Origin: Bacteroidota bacterium
GTDB taxonomy: Bacteria; Bacteroidota; Bacteroidia; Chitinophagales; Chitinophagaceae
NCBI GenBank assembly: GCA_023426425.1
Contig: JAFAAT010000198.1
Span: forward strand, 1-17,618
DNA length: 17,618 nt
Direction of reading: 5' to 3'
The first letter of the stretch is position 1, and the number at the start of each line of letters is the position of its first letter. Under the pieces are notes generated by a model. That model was given only the letters and a program-made list of their open reading frames with translations, had not been told where the DNA came from and made no database searches. This document shows positions 7,167-14,800 of this stretch, one piece after another. Position numbers and translations under genes: made by a program.

Positions 7167-7201
7167 GGACGAAGGACGAAGGACGAAGGACGAAGGACGA
7201 A
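7167..7201. repeat. Five perfect tandem copies of GGACGAA
   Basis: GGACGAA occurs five times head to tail at 7167-7201, with a partial sixth (GGACC). A 7-nt period is not a multiple of three, so expansion or contraction would shift any frame; no gene spans it. It is related in sequence to the GGACRAG units at 6938-7060, so both may derive from one family. Confidence 0.95.
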
Positions 7202-7240
7202 GGACCAATGAAATGTTCTTTGAGAGTTTCCCTTTTGATG

Positions 7241-7300
7241 ATGGGGCTAAAGCCCATGACTTTAGCTAAATGAAACCCCGGACTAAAGCCCGGGCTAATG
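7241..7300. repeat. REP-like GGCTAAAGCC palindrome cluster
   Basis: There are three palindromes in a row. ATGGG...CCCAT (7241-7245/7253-7257) has GCTAAAG inside. TTTAGCTAAA (7261-7270) is perfect. CCCGG-ACTAAAGC-CCGGG (7277-7281/7290-7294) is followed by CTAATG. The recurring CTAAAGCC core is the look of REP elements that in many bacteria are mobilised by RAYT (TnpA-REP) transposases. No RAYT gene is present in the window. Confidence 0.7.
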
Positions 7301-7395
7301 GGGGATAGCATTTTAACTCTTTGGATGTTACCCAACCGTTTGCCCATATTATGAGGCTAATGTTATCAAACAAATACTTAAACACAATTACAACC

Positions 7396-8580
7396 ATGGC
7401 AAAAATCCTTTCATTTTTTCAGGAGTTTATTCATTTTGAATTGCCCAGGCTAGCGAGGGAACGTCAAGACTATATTGCCGGCTATGATCAAAAGCTGGCG
7501 GCATTAAGGGCTGAAGCGGAAGTGTACCGGTTCAATTTCCGGCAGCAATTCTTCGTGAGTAAGGAAGAGGAATTGCAATATTTCATTGACCAGCAGCAAC
7601 TGGGTCTTACGATGCTGGCGGACGAGTTGCTTAGGTTCCTGGACAAAAGACAGTTAGTGAAGACCAAAACCATCACCGATGCACCATCACTAACAAACCT
7701 TTGTAAGGAAACATACCTGCTGCTGGAATTCCTGCTCAAGCACATCGAGACCTATTTCAGCGGTTTTTTTGATAAGGGGGCGCCGCCGCCCGTTATCTAC
7801 AGGGTTATAAAACTGCAGGCGTTAAGGCCGAAGATGAAGAGGTTGTTTACACAACTGGAGGCCACACCGACTGACCCGGAGCTAGTGAATTGTGTACTGT
7901 CGGAAATGAAAACATTTGTGGATACCTCACCAGAGCATCCGATTTCTTACCGGGAGTTGAGCTATTTTGAAAAGCTGGTGGAAAAAATGGTGGAGCTTGT
8001 CGAAACAAACCCGGGCGAAGATCTGACACAGAGGTTGATGGACCTGTTGATCGGGCACAATTTCAACAGTCCGGCATTTATGCAGGTATCCGTTACGAGC
8101 TGTGAAGAGCGGCTGCAAAGGGCAGAGACATTGGAAGAGCAGCTCTTAGAGGTGGAGCAACTGCTTAAGTGGGCGATGCATTTGCCAATGCAGCATGCGG
8201 TGAGGCTGAATCCTGAGAATATGGCGACGAAGGAGGCGATTGTGAGCTGGCTGAAGAGCGGACATCGTGTACTTTCTACCAAGATTACACTGGCCAAAGA
8301 GAAAGCAGAGACAAGGCCAGAGGGGTTGAAGGTGCGGACGACACTGACGGTAGCGATGCTGGGTCACCTTATCAAACTCATGCTGGAGCAGAAGGTAATA
8401 GAGGAGACGAATGTGACGAAGATGGCTGAGTTTTTCGCGACGCATTTCATGGCAAAGCACGGATCGATCTCTGCGGAGAACCTGAGGCAGCAGATCACAC
8501 AGGCGTCGCATACCGCGGTAGAGTCAACCAGGGAGTTGTTGTATCAACTAATCAAGGCCTCCAAGGGCATGCAGGCGTAG
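7396..8580 (+). CDS. RteC-like conserved protein, 394 aa
   Basis: The start was chosen at ATG 7396 (MAKILSFFQEF), which follows an A/C-rich leader. An in-frame TTG at 7321 would add 25 unconvincing residues starting inside the repeat zone. The product is soluble, all-helical and rich in Leu, Glu and Lys. Around residues 30-70 it has helices followed by QFFVSKEEELQYFI, and the C-terminal 80 residues contain TLTVAMLGHLIKLML, then SISAENLRQQI and a final helix. This C-terminal layout resembles RteC-family proteins, which regulate mobilisation of Bacteroides conjugative transposons. The resemblance is from memory, and this protein is longer than classical RteC (under 300 residues as I recall). 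No integrase, relaxase or transfer gene lies nearby, so a conjugation role is not supported here. The repeat cluster ends about 95 bp upstream. Confidence 0.8.
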   Translation: MAKILSFFQEFIHFELPRLARERQDYIAGYDQKLAALRAEAEVYRFNFRQQFFVSKEEELQYFIDQQQLGLTMLADELLRFLDKRQLVKTKTITDAPSLTNLCKETYLLLEFLLKHIETYFSGFFDKGAPPPVIYRVIKLQALRPKMKRLFTQLEATPTDPELVNCVLSEMKTFVDTSPEHPISYRELSYFEKLVEKMVELVETNPGEDLTQRLMDLLIGHNFNSPAFMQVSVTSCEERLQRAETLEEQLLEVEQLLKWAMHLPMQHAVRLNPENMATKEAIVSWLKSGHRVLSTKITLAKEKAETRPEGLKVRTTLTVAMLGHLIKLMLEQKVIEETNVTKMAEFFATHFMAKHGSISAENLRQQITQASHTAVESTRELLYQLIKASKGMQA

Positions 8581-8793
8581 GGAAACCAAGTTGGAACGGC
8601 AGGGCCAGGGATGACACCGGGCGTGTGTGGAAAGGGATGGATTATGCCCGGTATCTTCTTTCATTTCAGCGGAGGTGATGGCCATCATCTGAACTGCTGC
8701 CGCCAATCATTATCTGCAGTCTACCGTGTGGGTATTTTGCATTGCACATATTGATTCTGTTCAACAATTACTTCGCACCTAAACAAATACCAG

Positions 8794-8901
8794 ATGAAAG
8801 GCATGGATGAATTTCTAATCCCTTACGTGGTTTCGCAGATCGTGGCGCTTGGCCTGCTTCTTGTGGCGTGGAGGCGTACGAGGCTTGCGCGTCTGCGCTG
8901 A
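8794..8901 (+). CDS. Candidate 35-aa single-helix membrane protein
   Basis: ATG 8794 to TGA 8899. The translation is a short polar start (MKGMDEFLIPY), one hydrophobic helix (VVSQIVALGLLLVAW) and a strongly basic tail (RRTRLARLR). This fits a small inner-membrane protein with its C-terminus inside by the positive-inside rule. A second in-frame ATG at 8803 is possible. The A-rich leader (CTAAACAAATACCAG) is compatible with initiation. There is no homology to draw on; the case rests on the clean helix-plus-basic-tail layout in an otherwise empty interval. Confidence 0.4.
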   Translation: MKGMDEFLIPYVVSQIVALGLLLVAWRRTRLARLR

Positions 8902-9141
8902 TTGTTTCTTTTGCCGCGTGGCTGATAATAAAGAATGATGAGAAGAAATTCTTATGGATCAGAAAAGAATGAAAAAAACTGCTGCTGCTGTTGCACTTGT
9001 AAGGACATTAGTTACTGTTACACCGGGATTGATCCCAAAACTGACTCATGTCACCCCCTGAGCTGACAGCCCTCATAATTCTAATCTTCTCTTTCGTCTT
9101 ACTTTGATCATAGAAATAGTTCAATTCAAAAGTTCACGATC

Positions 9142-9309
9142 ATGACACAGCCAACATTCATACTGCGCGACAAACTTTACGAGCTAGGCCAATGGCTCAT
9201 CACAGGTTTGGTACTGGTCCTCGGCCTTCGCTACATCAAGCAGATCATCGCCTTTGTGCTCACAGAACTCTACAGAATATTCATCCAGGGCGGTGCAGCC
9301 ATACGTTAG
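9142..9309 (+). CDS. Candidate 55-aa small membrane protein
   Basis: ATG 9142 to TAG 9307-9309. The product has a polar, amphipathic N-terminus (MTQPTFILRDKLYELGQW), a hydrophobic helix (LITGLVLVLGLRYI), and a second amphipathic to hydrophobic stretch (IIAFVLTELYRIFI) ending GGAAIR. It looks like a peripheral or single-span membrane protein. Upstream, TTACTTTG (about 9099-9106) is one base from the Bacteroidota -7 consensus and would place transcription start about 30 nt before the ATG. It lies 72 bp before the stress-protein gene on the same strand and may be co-transcribed with it. The function is unknown. Confidence 0.5.
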   Translation: MTQPTFILRDKLYELGQWLITGLVLVLGLRYIKQIIAFVLTELYRIFIQGGAAIR

Positions 9310-9381
9310 GGCTATGCATTACCAGGCTTCCCGATGTGAACCCTCTCACCCGCTTTCCCTAACTTGCACAAAACAGGCTCT

Positions 9382-10236
9382 ATGGAAAAGATCGTCGTAA
9401 CTACAGACTTCTCAGAAAACTCCAAAGCTGGAATCCGGTACGCCATTCAACTGGCAAGTTCCCGGAAAGCAGCGCTAACCTTTCTCCATATTCACCAGGT
9501 GCTGCGTGCTTCTTTCTGGAATGACGAAGAATACGACCACTACATAGCCCTCGACCGGCAGAAACTGATGGAAGAGTTCCCGAGTTTTATCAGCGGTATA
9601 TATGAATCAATTCAGCTGACGCCACCTGCAGATCTGCATCTTGTTGTTCATCACCATCTCGAAGTGATCGAAGGCATCATAGAATATGCCAGCGAGGCCG
9701 GAGCTTCCTACATCTGCATCAGCACCCGCGGGGCTGGCCTGATCCGCAAGCTGTTTGGCACCAACACCAGTAAGCTCATTCAGACCTCAACCCTTCCCAT
9801 CATCTCGGTGCCGGGAGACTATATACCCAAACCAGTGGAATCGGTCCTGTATGCAACTGACATGAGCAATCACGAAGAGGAGCTCCGTGAGGTCGTCAAC
9901 TTTGCAAGACCCCTCAATGCGTCTGTGATGATGCTTCATTTGCACTATCCACATGAACAGAAGCTCAATGAGGAGTCGCTGACTACATCACTAACCAGCC
10001 GTTTCAACTACCCTATTGAGGTTTTCTCCAAAGAACGAAAAGTCGAAGACTCCATAATGGATGAAATCGAAGAAGCCGTTAAAGAATCATCGCCATCTAT
10101 ACTCGCTCTTTTCTCCCACCAGGACCGCTCCTTTTATGAAAGGATCCTGCTGCCGGGAAACGCCAAAGAGTATTCCTTCCATGGCAGCACGCCTTTACTG
10201 AGCTTTCCAAAGGCGAGAAATGAGGTGACCGATTAA
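9382..10236 (+). CDS. Universal stress protein, tandem UspA domains, 284 aa
   Basis: The start is at ATG 9382 (MEKIVVTTDFS), where the Usp fold begins; an upstream TTG at 9364 adds six residues without support. Domain 1 (about 1-146) has the typical first strand with D9 and a nucleotide-loop region STRGAGLIRKLFGT (114-127). This differs from the usual G-x2-G-x9-G-S/T motif: the first Gly is Ser and the spacing is one residue short, so ATP binding may be weak or altered. Domain 2 (about 152-284) starts VESVLYATDMS and has no recognisable ATP loop, so it is probably non-binding and structural. Two-domain Usp proteins are common in Bacteroidota. They act in the cytoplasm under stress or growth arrest, but their targets are usually unknown. 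It is convergent with the SDR gene, with a 112-bp gap holding no clear terminator. Confidence 0.9.
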   Translation: MEKIVVTTDFSENSKAGIRYAIQLASSRKAALTFLHIHQVLRASFWNDEEYDHYIALDRQKLMEEFPSFISGIYESIQLTPPADLHLVVHHHLEVIEGIIEYASEAGASYICISTRGAGLIRKLFGTNTSKLIQTSTLPIISVPGDYIPKPVESVLYATDMSNHEEELREVVNFARPLNASVMMLHLHYPHEQKLNEESLTTSLTSRFNYPIEVFSKERKVEDSIMDEIEEAVKESSPSILALFSHQDRSFYERILLPGNAKEYSFHGSTPLLSFPKARNEVTD

Positions 10237-10348
10237 GCGCAGGACAAACCTTGTTAAACATTCGATGAGCTGTGGGTAGGGCTGTAACCAAACCCAACTG
10301 CTATTTCACTTAAAGACTGCTTATTACCCGATCCTGAGATAACCCCTT

Positions 10349-11050
10349 TTAAACATCCGTGTCCTGCAATGCCGGTACATGAATTTCCTTGATGCAGGTG
10401 GCATTTGACATGTTGAGGATCAGGTTTACGATGTTCACAATATCTGCGACGGGCATGCGAGCACCCATGTATTTCTGAAGCGCAGCACCGGCTCCTTCAC
10501 CAAAAGGAATATCAGTTGCTATTGACCCAGGGGAAATACATGCCACAGAGATTCCATCCTTTCTGAGAAACTCCCGCAGAGCATGAGTAGCACCGCGCAG
10601 GCCGAACTTGGTGGCCGTGTACACCACCGCGTCATTGCCCTCGTTTTCCAGACCGCAGGTTGATCCAATAAAAATGATCTTTTTGAGATTACCGGTCCGC
10701 AGGTTCGGGAGGAGCTGTTGCACGAGCAAAATGGCGCTTGTCAGATTCGTATTTATGATCCTCAGTATCTCGTCCTGTGGTGTGGATTCAAAACTCTTTT
10801 CCTCCCAGATTCCGGCGTTGTACACCAGCACATCAATGGGCGAGTCGCCGATGGTTTCGATAATAGTCGGCACGCTAAGCGTATCGCTAAGATCTGCCTG
10901 AATCCATTGCTTGCTAAAGGAGGTTCTAACCTTTAGACTGACAGGCTCGGATCTTGAAACCAGGAAAAACCGATCCTGGTCTGCACCCAGCCCCTCTGTC
11001 AGTGCGTGGCCCAGCCCTCTGCTTGCACCAAAGATGACGATGTTCCGCAT
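10349..11050 (-). CDS. Short-chain dehydrogenase/reductase (SDR), 233 aa
   Basis: The start was chosen at ATG 11050 (MRNIVIFGASRGLG), because the Rossmann fold begins there; an upstream in-frame ATG at 11098 would add 16 residues. It is a classical SDR. The dinucleotide-binding GASRGLG is at 8-14, the NAG motif at 78-80, the predicted catalytic residues are N102, S130 (IGSTCG), Y144 and K148 (YTATK), and PGSIATD follows. The Arg in GASRGLG and the S/R-rich end of the second strand (VSRSE) suggest NADP(H) preference, by family rule only. The substrate cannot be told from sequence. Its length is near the short end for classical SDRs but all motifs are present. The leader between 11051 and 11140 has two 5-bp hairpins (CCTGC-N5-GCAGG and AGTCT-N5-AGACT). 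Confidence 0.92.
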   Translation of the reverse strand: MRNIVIFGASRGLGHALTEGLGADQDRFFLVSRSEPVSLKVRTSFSKQWIQADLSDTLSVPTIIETIGDSPIDVLVYNAGIWEEKSFESTPQDEILRIINTNLTSAILLVQQLLPNLRTGNLKKIIFIGSTCGLENEGNDAVVYTATKFGLRGATHALREFLRKDGISVACISPGSIATDIPFGEGAGAALQKYMGARMPVADIVNIVNLILNMSNATCIKEIHVPALQDTDV

Positions 11051-11330
11051 GATCGATTCTATTTGATCTGAAGTTAGAGAAACTCTCAATGATCCCATTC
11101 AGTACCTGCGAATAGCAGGAGTCTGTGAGAGACTGGCCTCTGTCGAAGAGAACAAGTTGCAGAAAACTATGGCTGAGATAAGCTGCGCTAAACATTCATC
11201 TAATGTGTTTTTACTGCCTAAGGTAGTTTGCCGAAGTTGCTGGTTGCTAATTATTTACCGTTTTCACAGGAAGTTTGGGCTTTATGAGGTAACGTTGCTA
11301 TGGGTAATCAATTCTAGAAGTAGAAATATC

Positions 11331-11357
11331 AGCCGGTTTCTACCGGCTGTTTTTGTT
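11331..11357 (+). terminator. Intrinsic terminator without an assigned gene
   Basis: AGCCGGT (11331-11337) pairs perfectly with ACCGGCT (11342-11348) around a TTCT loop and is followed directly by GTTTTTGTT. This is the strongest Rho-independent terminator in the window. On the plus strand no credible coding gene precedes it; the SDR gene upstream runs the other way. It may end a small non-coding RNA or an aborted leader transcript. Confidence 0.65.
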
Positions 11358-11504
11358 AGTTTGCCGGTGACATAAGGCGAGTCACATCAGGCACGGACAG
11401 AGGACCTTCTTGTCAATCCAGCGAAGCAGATGCTGGATGAGGTACGACCGCCCAGGTTCTCGCTTTTTGAAACTGAGGCGCAAAGGTGTGGAATCCACCT
11501 CAAT

Positions 11505-11520
11505 ATGTACGAGTGTACAT
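11505..11520. promoter_or_regulatory. ATGTAC-N4-GTACAT dyad, possible operator
   Basis: A perfect 6-bp inverted repeat with a 4-nt spacer (ATGTACGAGTGTACAT) of the size bound by many dimeric repressors. It is about 310 bp upstream of the CheB/CheR kinase start and 455 bp from the SDR start, so its target is uncertain. A nearby imperfect palindrome (GTGGAATCCAC) adds to the impression of a regulatory region. Confidence 0.25.
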
Positions 11521-11642
11521 GCTAGCAGCTTATATGTTACAACTAATCCATGAAAAGAAATTAACACTTTTTGAAGCGTGATTTTCCAATGTCTATTATT
11601 GACTAATTTCCTGTATTCAAACATCGAATTTTATCAGTCTAA

Positions 11643-11672
11643 ATTGGTATAATATTTATCGGGCAAGATTTG
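11643..11672 (+). promoter_or_regulatory. Possible Bacteroidota-type promoter for the CheB/CheR kinase
   Basis: ATTG at 11643-11646 and AAGATTTG at 11665-11672 resemble the TTTG (-33) and TAnnTTTG (-7) elements of the phylum, one mismatch each, spaced 18 nt. This would give a leader of about 150 nt before the ATG at 11832. The match is approximate. Confidence 0.3.
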
Positions 11673-11831
11673 TATGGTATTTTTTTTCAGTCGAAAAGGG
11701 TCCTTCCCACCCCAGTCTAAGTTGTGTCCAAGGGTCATTTCGGATACAAAACTCCGCTGCAGACCTGTGCCTTTGACATCCTGGTGTTTTGTTTCAGGAA
11801 TAATTCAATCCCAGTTATAATTTCAGGTCTG

Positions 11832-14800
11832 ATGTCAAGCGAAAAGCATAAAGAAATTACCAGGTCGGGAGAAGAGTATTACGTTATAGCCATCGGGGCT
11901 TCTGCGGGAGGCCTGGAGGCGATCAACGAGTTTTTTGACAATATGCCTGCGAATGATCGCATGGCCTTTATCATTATTCAGCATTTATCTCCCCAGCACA
12001 AAAGCCTGTTAGTTGAACTGATAGCGAAGCATACTTCTATGCGTGTATCAGAAGCGCAGCACGGTGAAAAGGTAACAGGAGGATCAGTATATGTGATCCC
12101 GAACAATAAGGTAATTTCGATTCAGGAAGGGAGGCTTTTGCTGGAGGAGAAATCTTTTATTAAGGCACCCAATACTGCCATAGACATTTTCCTTAAGTCG
12201 CTTGCAGAAGACCGGAAGCAGCATAGTGTAGCGGTGATTCTTTCCGGGACTGGTTCAGATGGTTCGAGAGGCATACAATACGTCAGGGCAAATGGAGGAT
12301 TGGTGCTCGCGCAGGACCCCACCTCTGCCCAATTTGATGGAATGCCTCATAGCGCAATTGCGACAGGCCTTGTTGACTACATCCTGCCCCCGGAGCTCAT
12401 GCCGGACCAGATCTTTACTGCGATCAATGAAAAGCCATTGCATCCGAGAGACAATAAGGGGGAGCCTTCAGAAGCAGATCTGCGCGGTGTGCTGAAGTTA
12501 GTGGAGAGAAACTGTCAGCATGACTTTACAGATTACAAGTCAGGCACTCTTCTGCGTAGGATCAGCCGGCGGATGAACTCCCTCGGGGTTGATGACTTCA
12601 AGGAGTACTACCGCATGCTGGAAACAAGCACCGAGGAATGCAGATTCCTGGGCAAGGATTTTCTTATTGGCGTAACCAAGTTTTTTCGTGACCTGGATGC
12701 TTTCAATGCGTTGCAAAAGCAGGTACTGGAACCCATAATTCGGCAGAAACCAGAAGGGGAATTTGTGAAAGTATGGGTGACTGCATGCAGTACCGGGCAG
12801 GAAGTTTATAGTATTGCCATGCTGCTGAACGAGTTAATTGAGCAGAGTGGCAAAAACCTTGAAATGAAGCTTTTTGCTACAGATATAGATGCGGAAGCTA
12901 TCGAAATAGCTGCAAAAGGCACGTACACACCTGATGTGATGGCAGACGTACCGACACGTCTGAAGGAAAAGTACTTTACCGCAGAAGAGCGAACCTATAC
13001 CGTTCAGCCTTTTTTGAGACAACAGATCGTCTTTGCGAGGCACAATGTCCTGAAAGATCCACCCTTCATAAGAAATGACCTTGTGACCTGCAGGAACATG
13101 CTCATTTACATGAACAGTGGTCTCCAGGCAAAAGTGATGACGACATTAAGGTTTGCACTGAATGGTGGCGGATACCTGTTTTTGGGACCGAGTGAAGTTC
13201 CTGCTGGTGATCAGATGCTTGAGGCAGTTGACCTAAAATGGAAGATTTACAGGAAACTTGATGTGCAGGAGGGGTACAATCCAGAACGATTGCCTTCGGT
13301 AGATTTACGTACAAGAAACAGAATTCCTGCAGAGGTAAAGAAAGCTACTGCCCTCGAGCTCCTCTTTAAGGATACATTGGTCAGGCATTTCGGATTTGCT
13401 GCGATCCTGCTTGACAGGAACTTTGAGGTAAAGGAAGCTATTGGTGACTATCGTAAATATCTCTCGCTTCCCGAAGGTGCATTTTCACTAAACATTCTCA
13501 GGATGGTACCTGCTGAACTGTCTATCAGCATTGCTGCGGCAGTTCGCAGGTGCCTGAAAGAGAAGAAAGAGGTGACCATCAACCAGGTTTTGCTGAGCGA
13601 AGCCGCTGAACGGGTTCAGGTATTCATCAGTCCGATGATGGGGGAGGGTCAGGTTATGCTACTGCTTGCACGCGCAACTGAAAATCTGCACACCAGCGCT
13701 GAGCAGATCACACCTGTTCAACCGGTGGACTCTGCTTATGTGAGGGAACTGCAGGAAGAACTGCGAGAGACCAGAAGCAATTTGCAGATGGCAGTGGAAG
13801 GTCTTGAAACCGCGAATGAAGAACTTCAAAGCTCAAATGAAGAGTTGCTATCTGCCAATGAGGAATTGCAAAGTTCAAATGAGGAACTACAGTCACTTAA
13901 CGAGGAGCTACATACTCTGAATACCGAACATCAACTGCGGATCAAGGAACTCCTGGAATTGAATGATGACCTAAATAATTATTTCAGAAGCACTGACATA
14001 GCCCAGATCTTCCTGGACCGGAATCTTCGTGTGAGGAAGTTTAACCCCTCCGCACAGAAAATTATCAATCTAATCGAAGACGATATAGGGCGGCCTATAC
14101 AACATATTTCGAGCAACATCATCGACAGTCCTCACCTGGTGGAGGACATAAGATCTGCGATAGAGACAAACACTAAACATGAGCAGGAGGTACATCTCAA
14201 CAACGGCAATACGTTAATTCTAAGGATTTACCCCTACGTGCGCAAAGATTCAGTGGTGGATGGTGCAGTGATCACAGTGTATGACATCACCCATACAAAG
14301 GAACTTGACACGATCGTCAAAGCTGTATACAATGCCACTATCAGTGCGAAACTAGCTTTCAGGAGCCAGAGGGACAGACAGGGAATTATAGTGGACTTTG
14401 AGCTTATTTCAGCGAATCATGCTGCGGAACCATGGCTGGGCAGGAAGCCGGAAGACGCAATCGGAGGTAAGGCTTCCGTGGCGTTCCCACTATTGACAAA
14501 TGCAGACTTATTTCAGGCAAGCCTACAGGTAATTCGCACTAATCAACATTTCATTGAAGAGATTTACCTGGAGCACGGGCCTCAAACAGGGTGGTTCGAT
14601 TTTACGATCACCCCGATGATGGATGGAGTTGTAGTATCTATTCTGGATATAAACGACAAGAAGAATGCTGAAGCACAGTTCCGACAGAATTACGAAGAAT
14701 TGATGGTGGCGAAAGAATCTCTGAATCGACTGAATCAGGAACTGGAGCAAAAAGTACGGCAAAGGACGCAGGAGTTATCACTCAGCGAAGAACGGTTTCG

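Larger units (their letters stand above)
8581..9381. other. 800-bp interval with only small candidate ORFs
   Basis: No frame of 60 codons or more looks coding. Two short membrane-protein ORFs, at 8794 and 9142, are called separately. The first 210 bp show no structure beyond short G-rich repeats. A 35-codon frame at 8954-9061 is Ala/Thr/Val-rich and depends on a GCT run, so it is not called. Two sequences resemble the Bacteroidota -7 element (TTACTTTG at about 9099-9106 and CTAACTTG just before the stress gene), but neither has a clear -33. Confidence 0.5.
11051..11831. other. 780-bp divergent intergenic region before the CheB/CheR kinase
   Basis: This lies between the SDR start (minus) and the CheB/CheR kinase start (plus). 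Short frames at 11157-11375 (plus), 10926-11195 (minus) and 11382-11624 (minus) are not convincing: no domain, odd Cys/His-rich or mixed composition, and the first runs through a terminator. What can be supported is an intrinsic terminator at 11331-11357, a 16-bp dyad at 11505-11520 and a possible promoter at 11643-11672. Confidence 0.55.

Noticed and set aside
6935..7273. ORF of 112 aa (and overlapping frames 6916-7110, 6960-7211)
   Set aside because: The translation is Arg/Gly/Asp low-complexity generated by the tandem GGACRAG repeats, and several frames are open at once for the same reason.
8954..9061. 35-codon ORF starting MDQKRMKKTAAAV
   Set aside because: Its signal-like start comes from a GCT run, and another frame across the same DNA is also open (Cys-rich), so the evidence for either is weak.
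11382..11624. Minus-strand ORF of 80 aa
   Set aside because: No motif and an unusual C-terminus (KKVLCPCLM). The terminator beyond its stop has its U-tract on the other strand. A remnant cannot be excluded.
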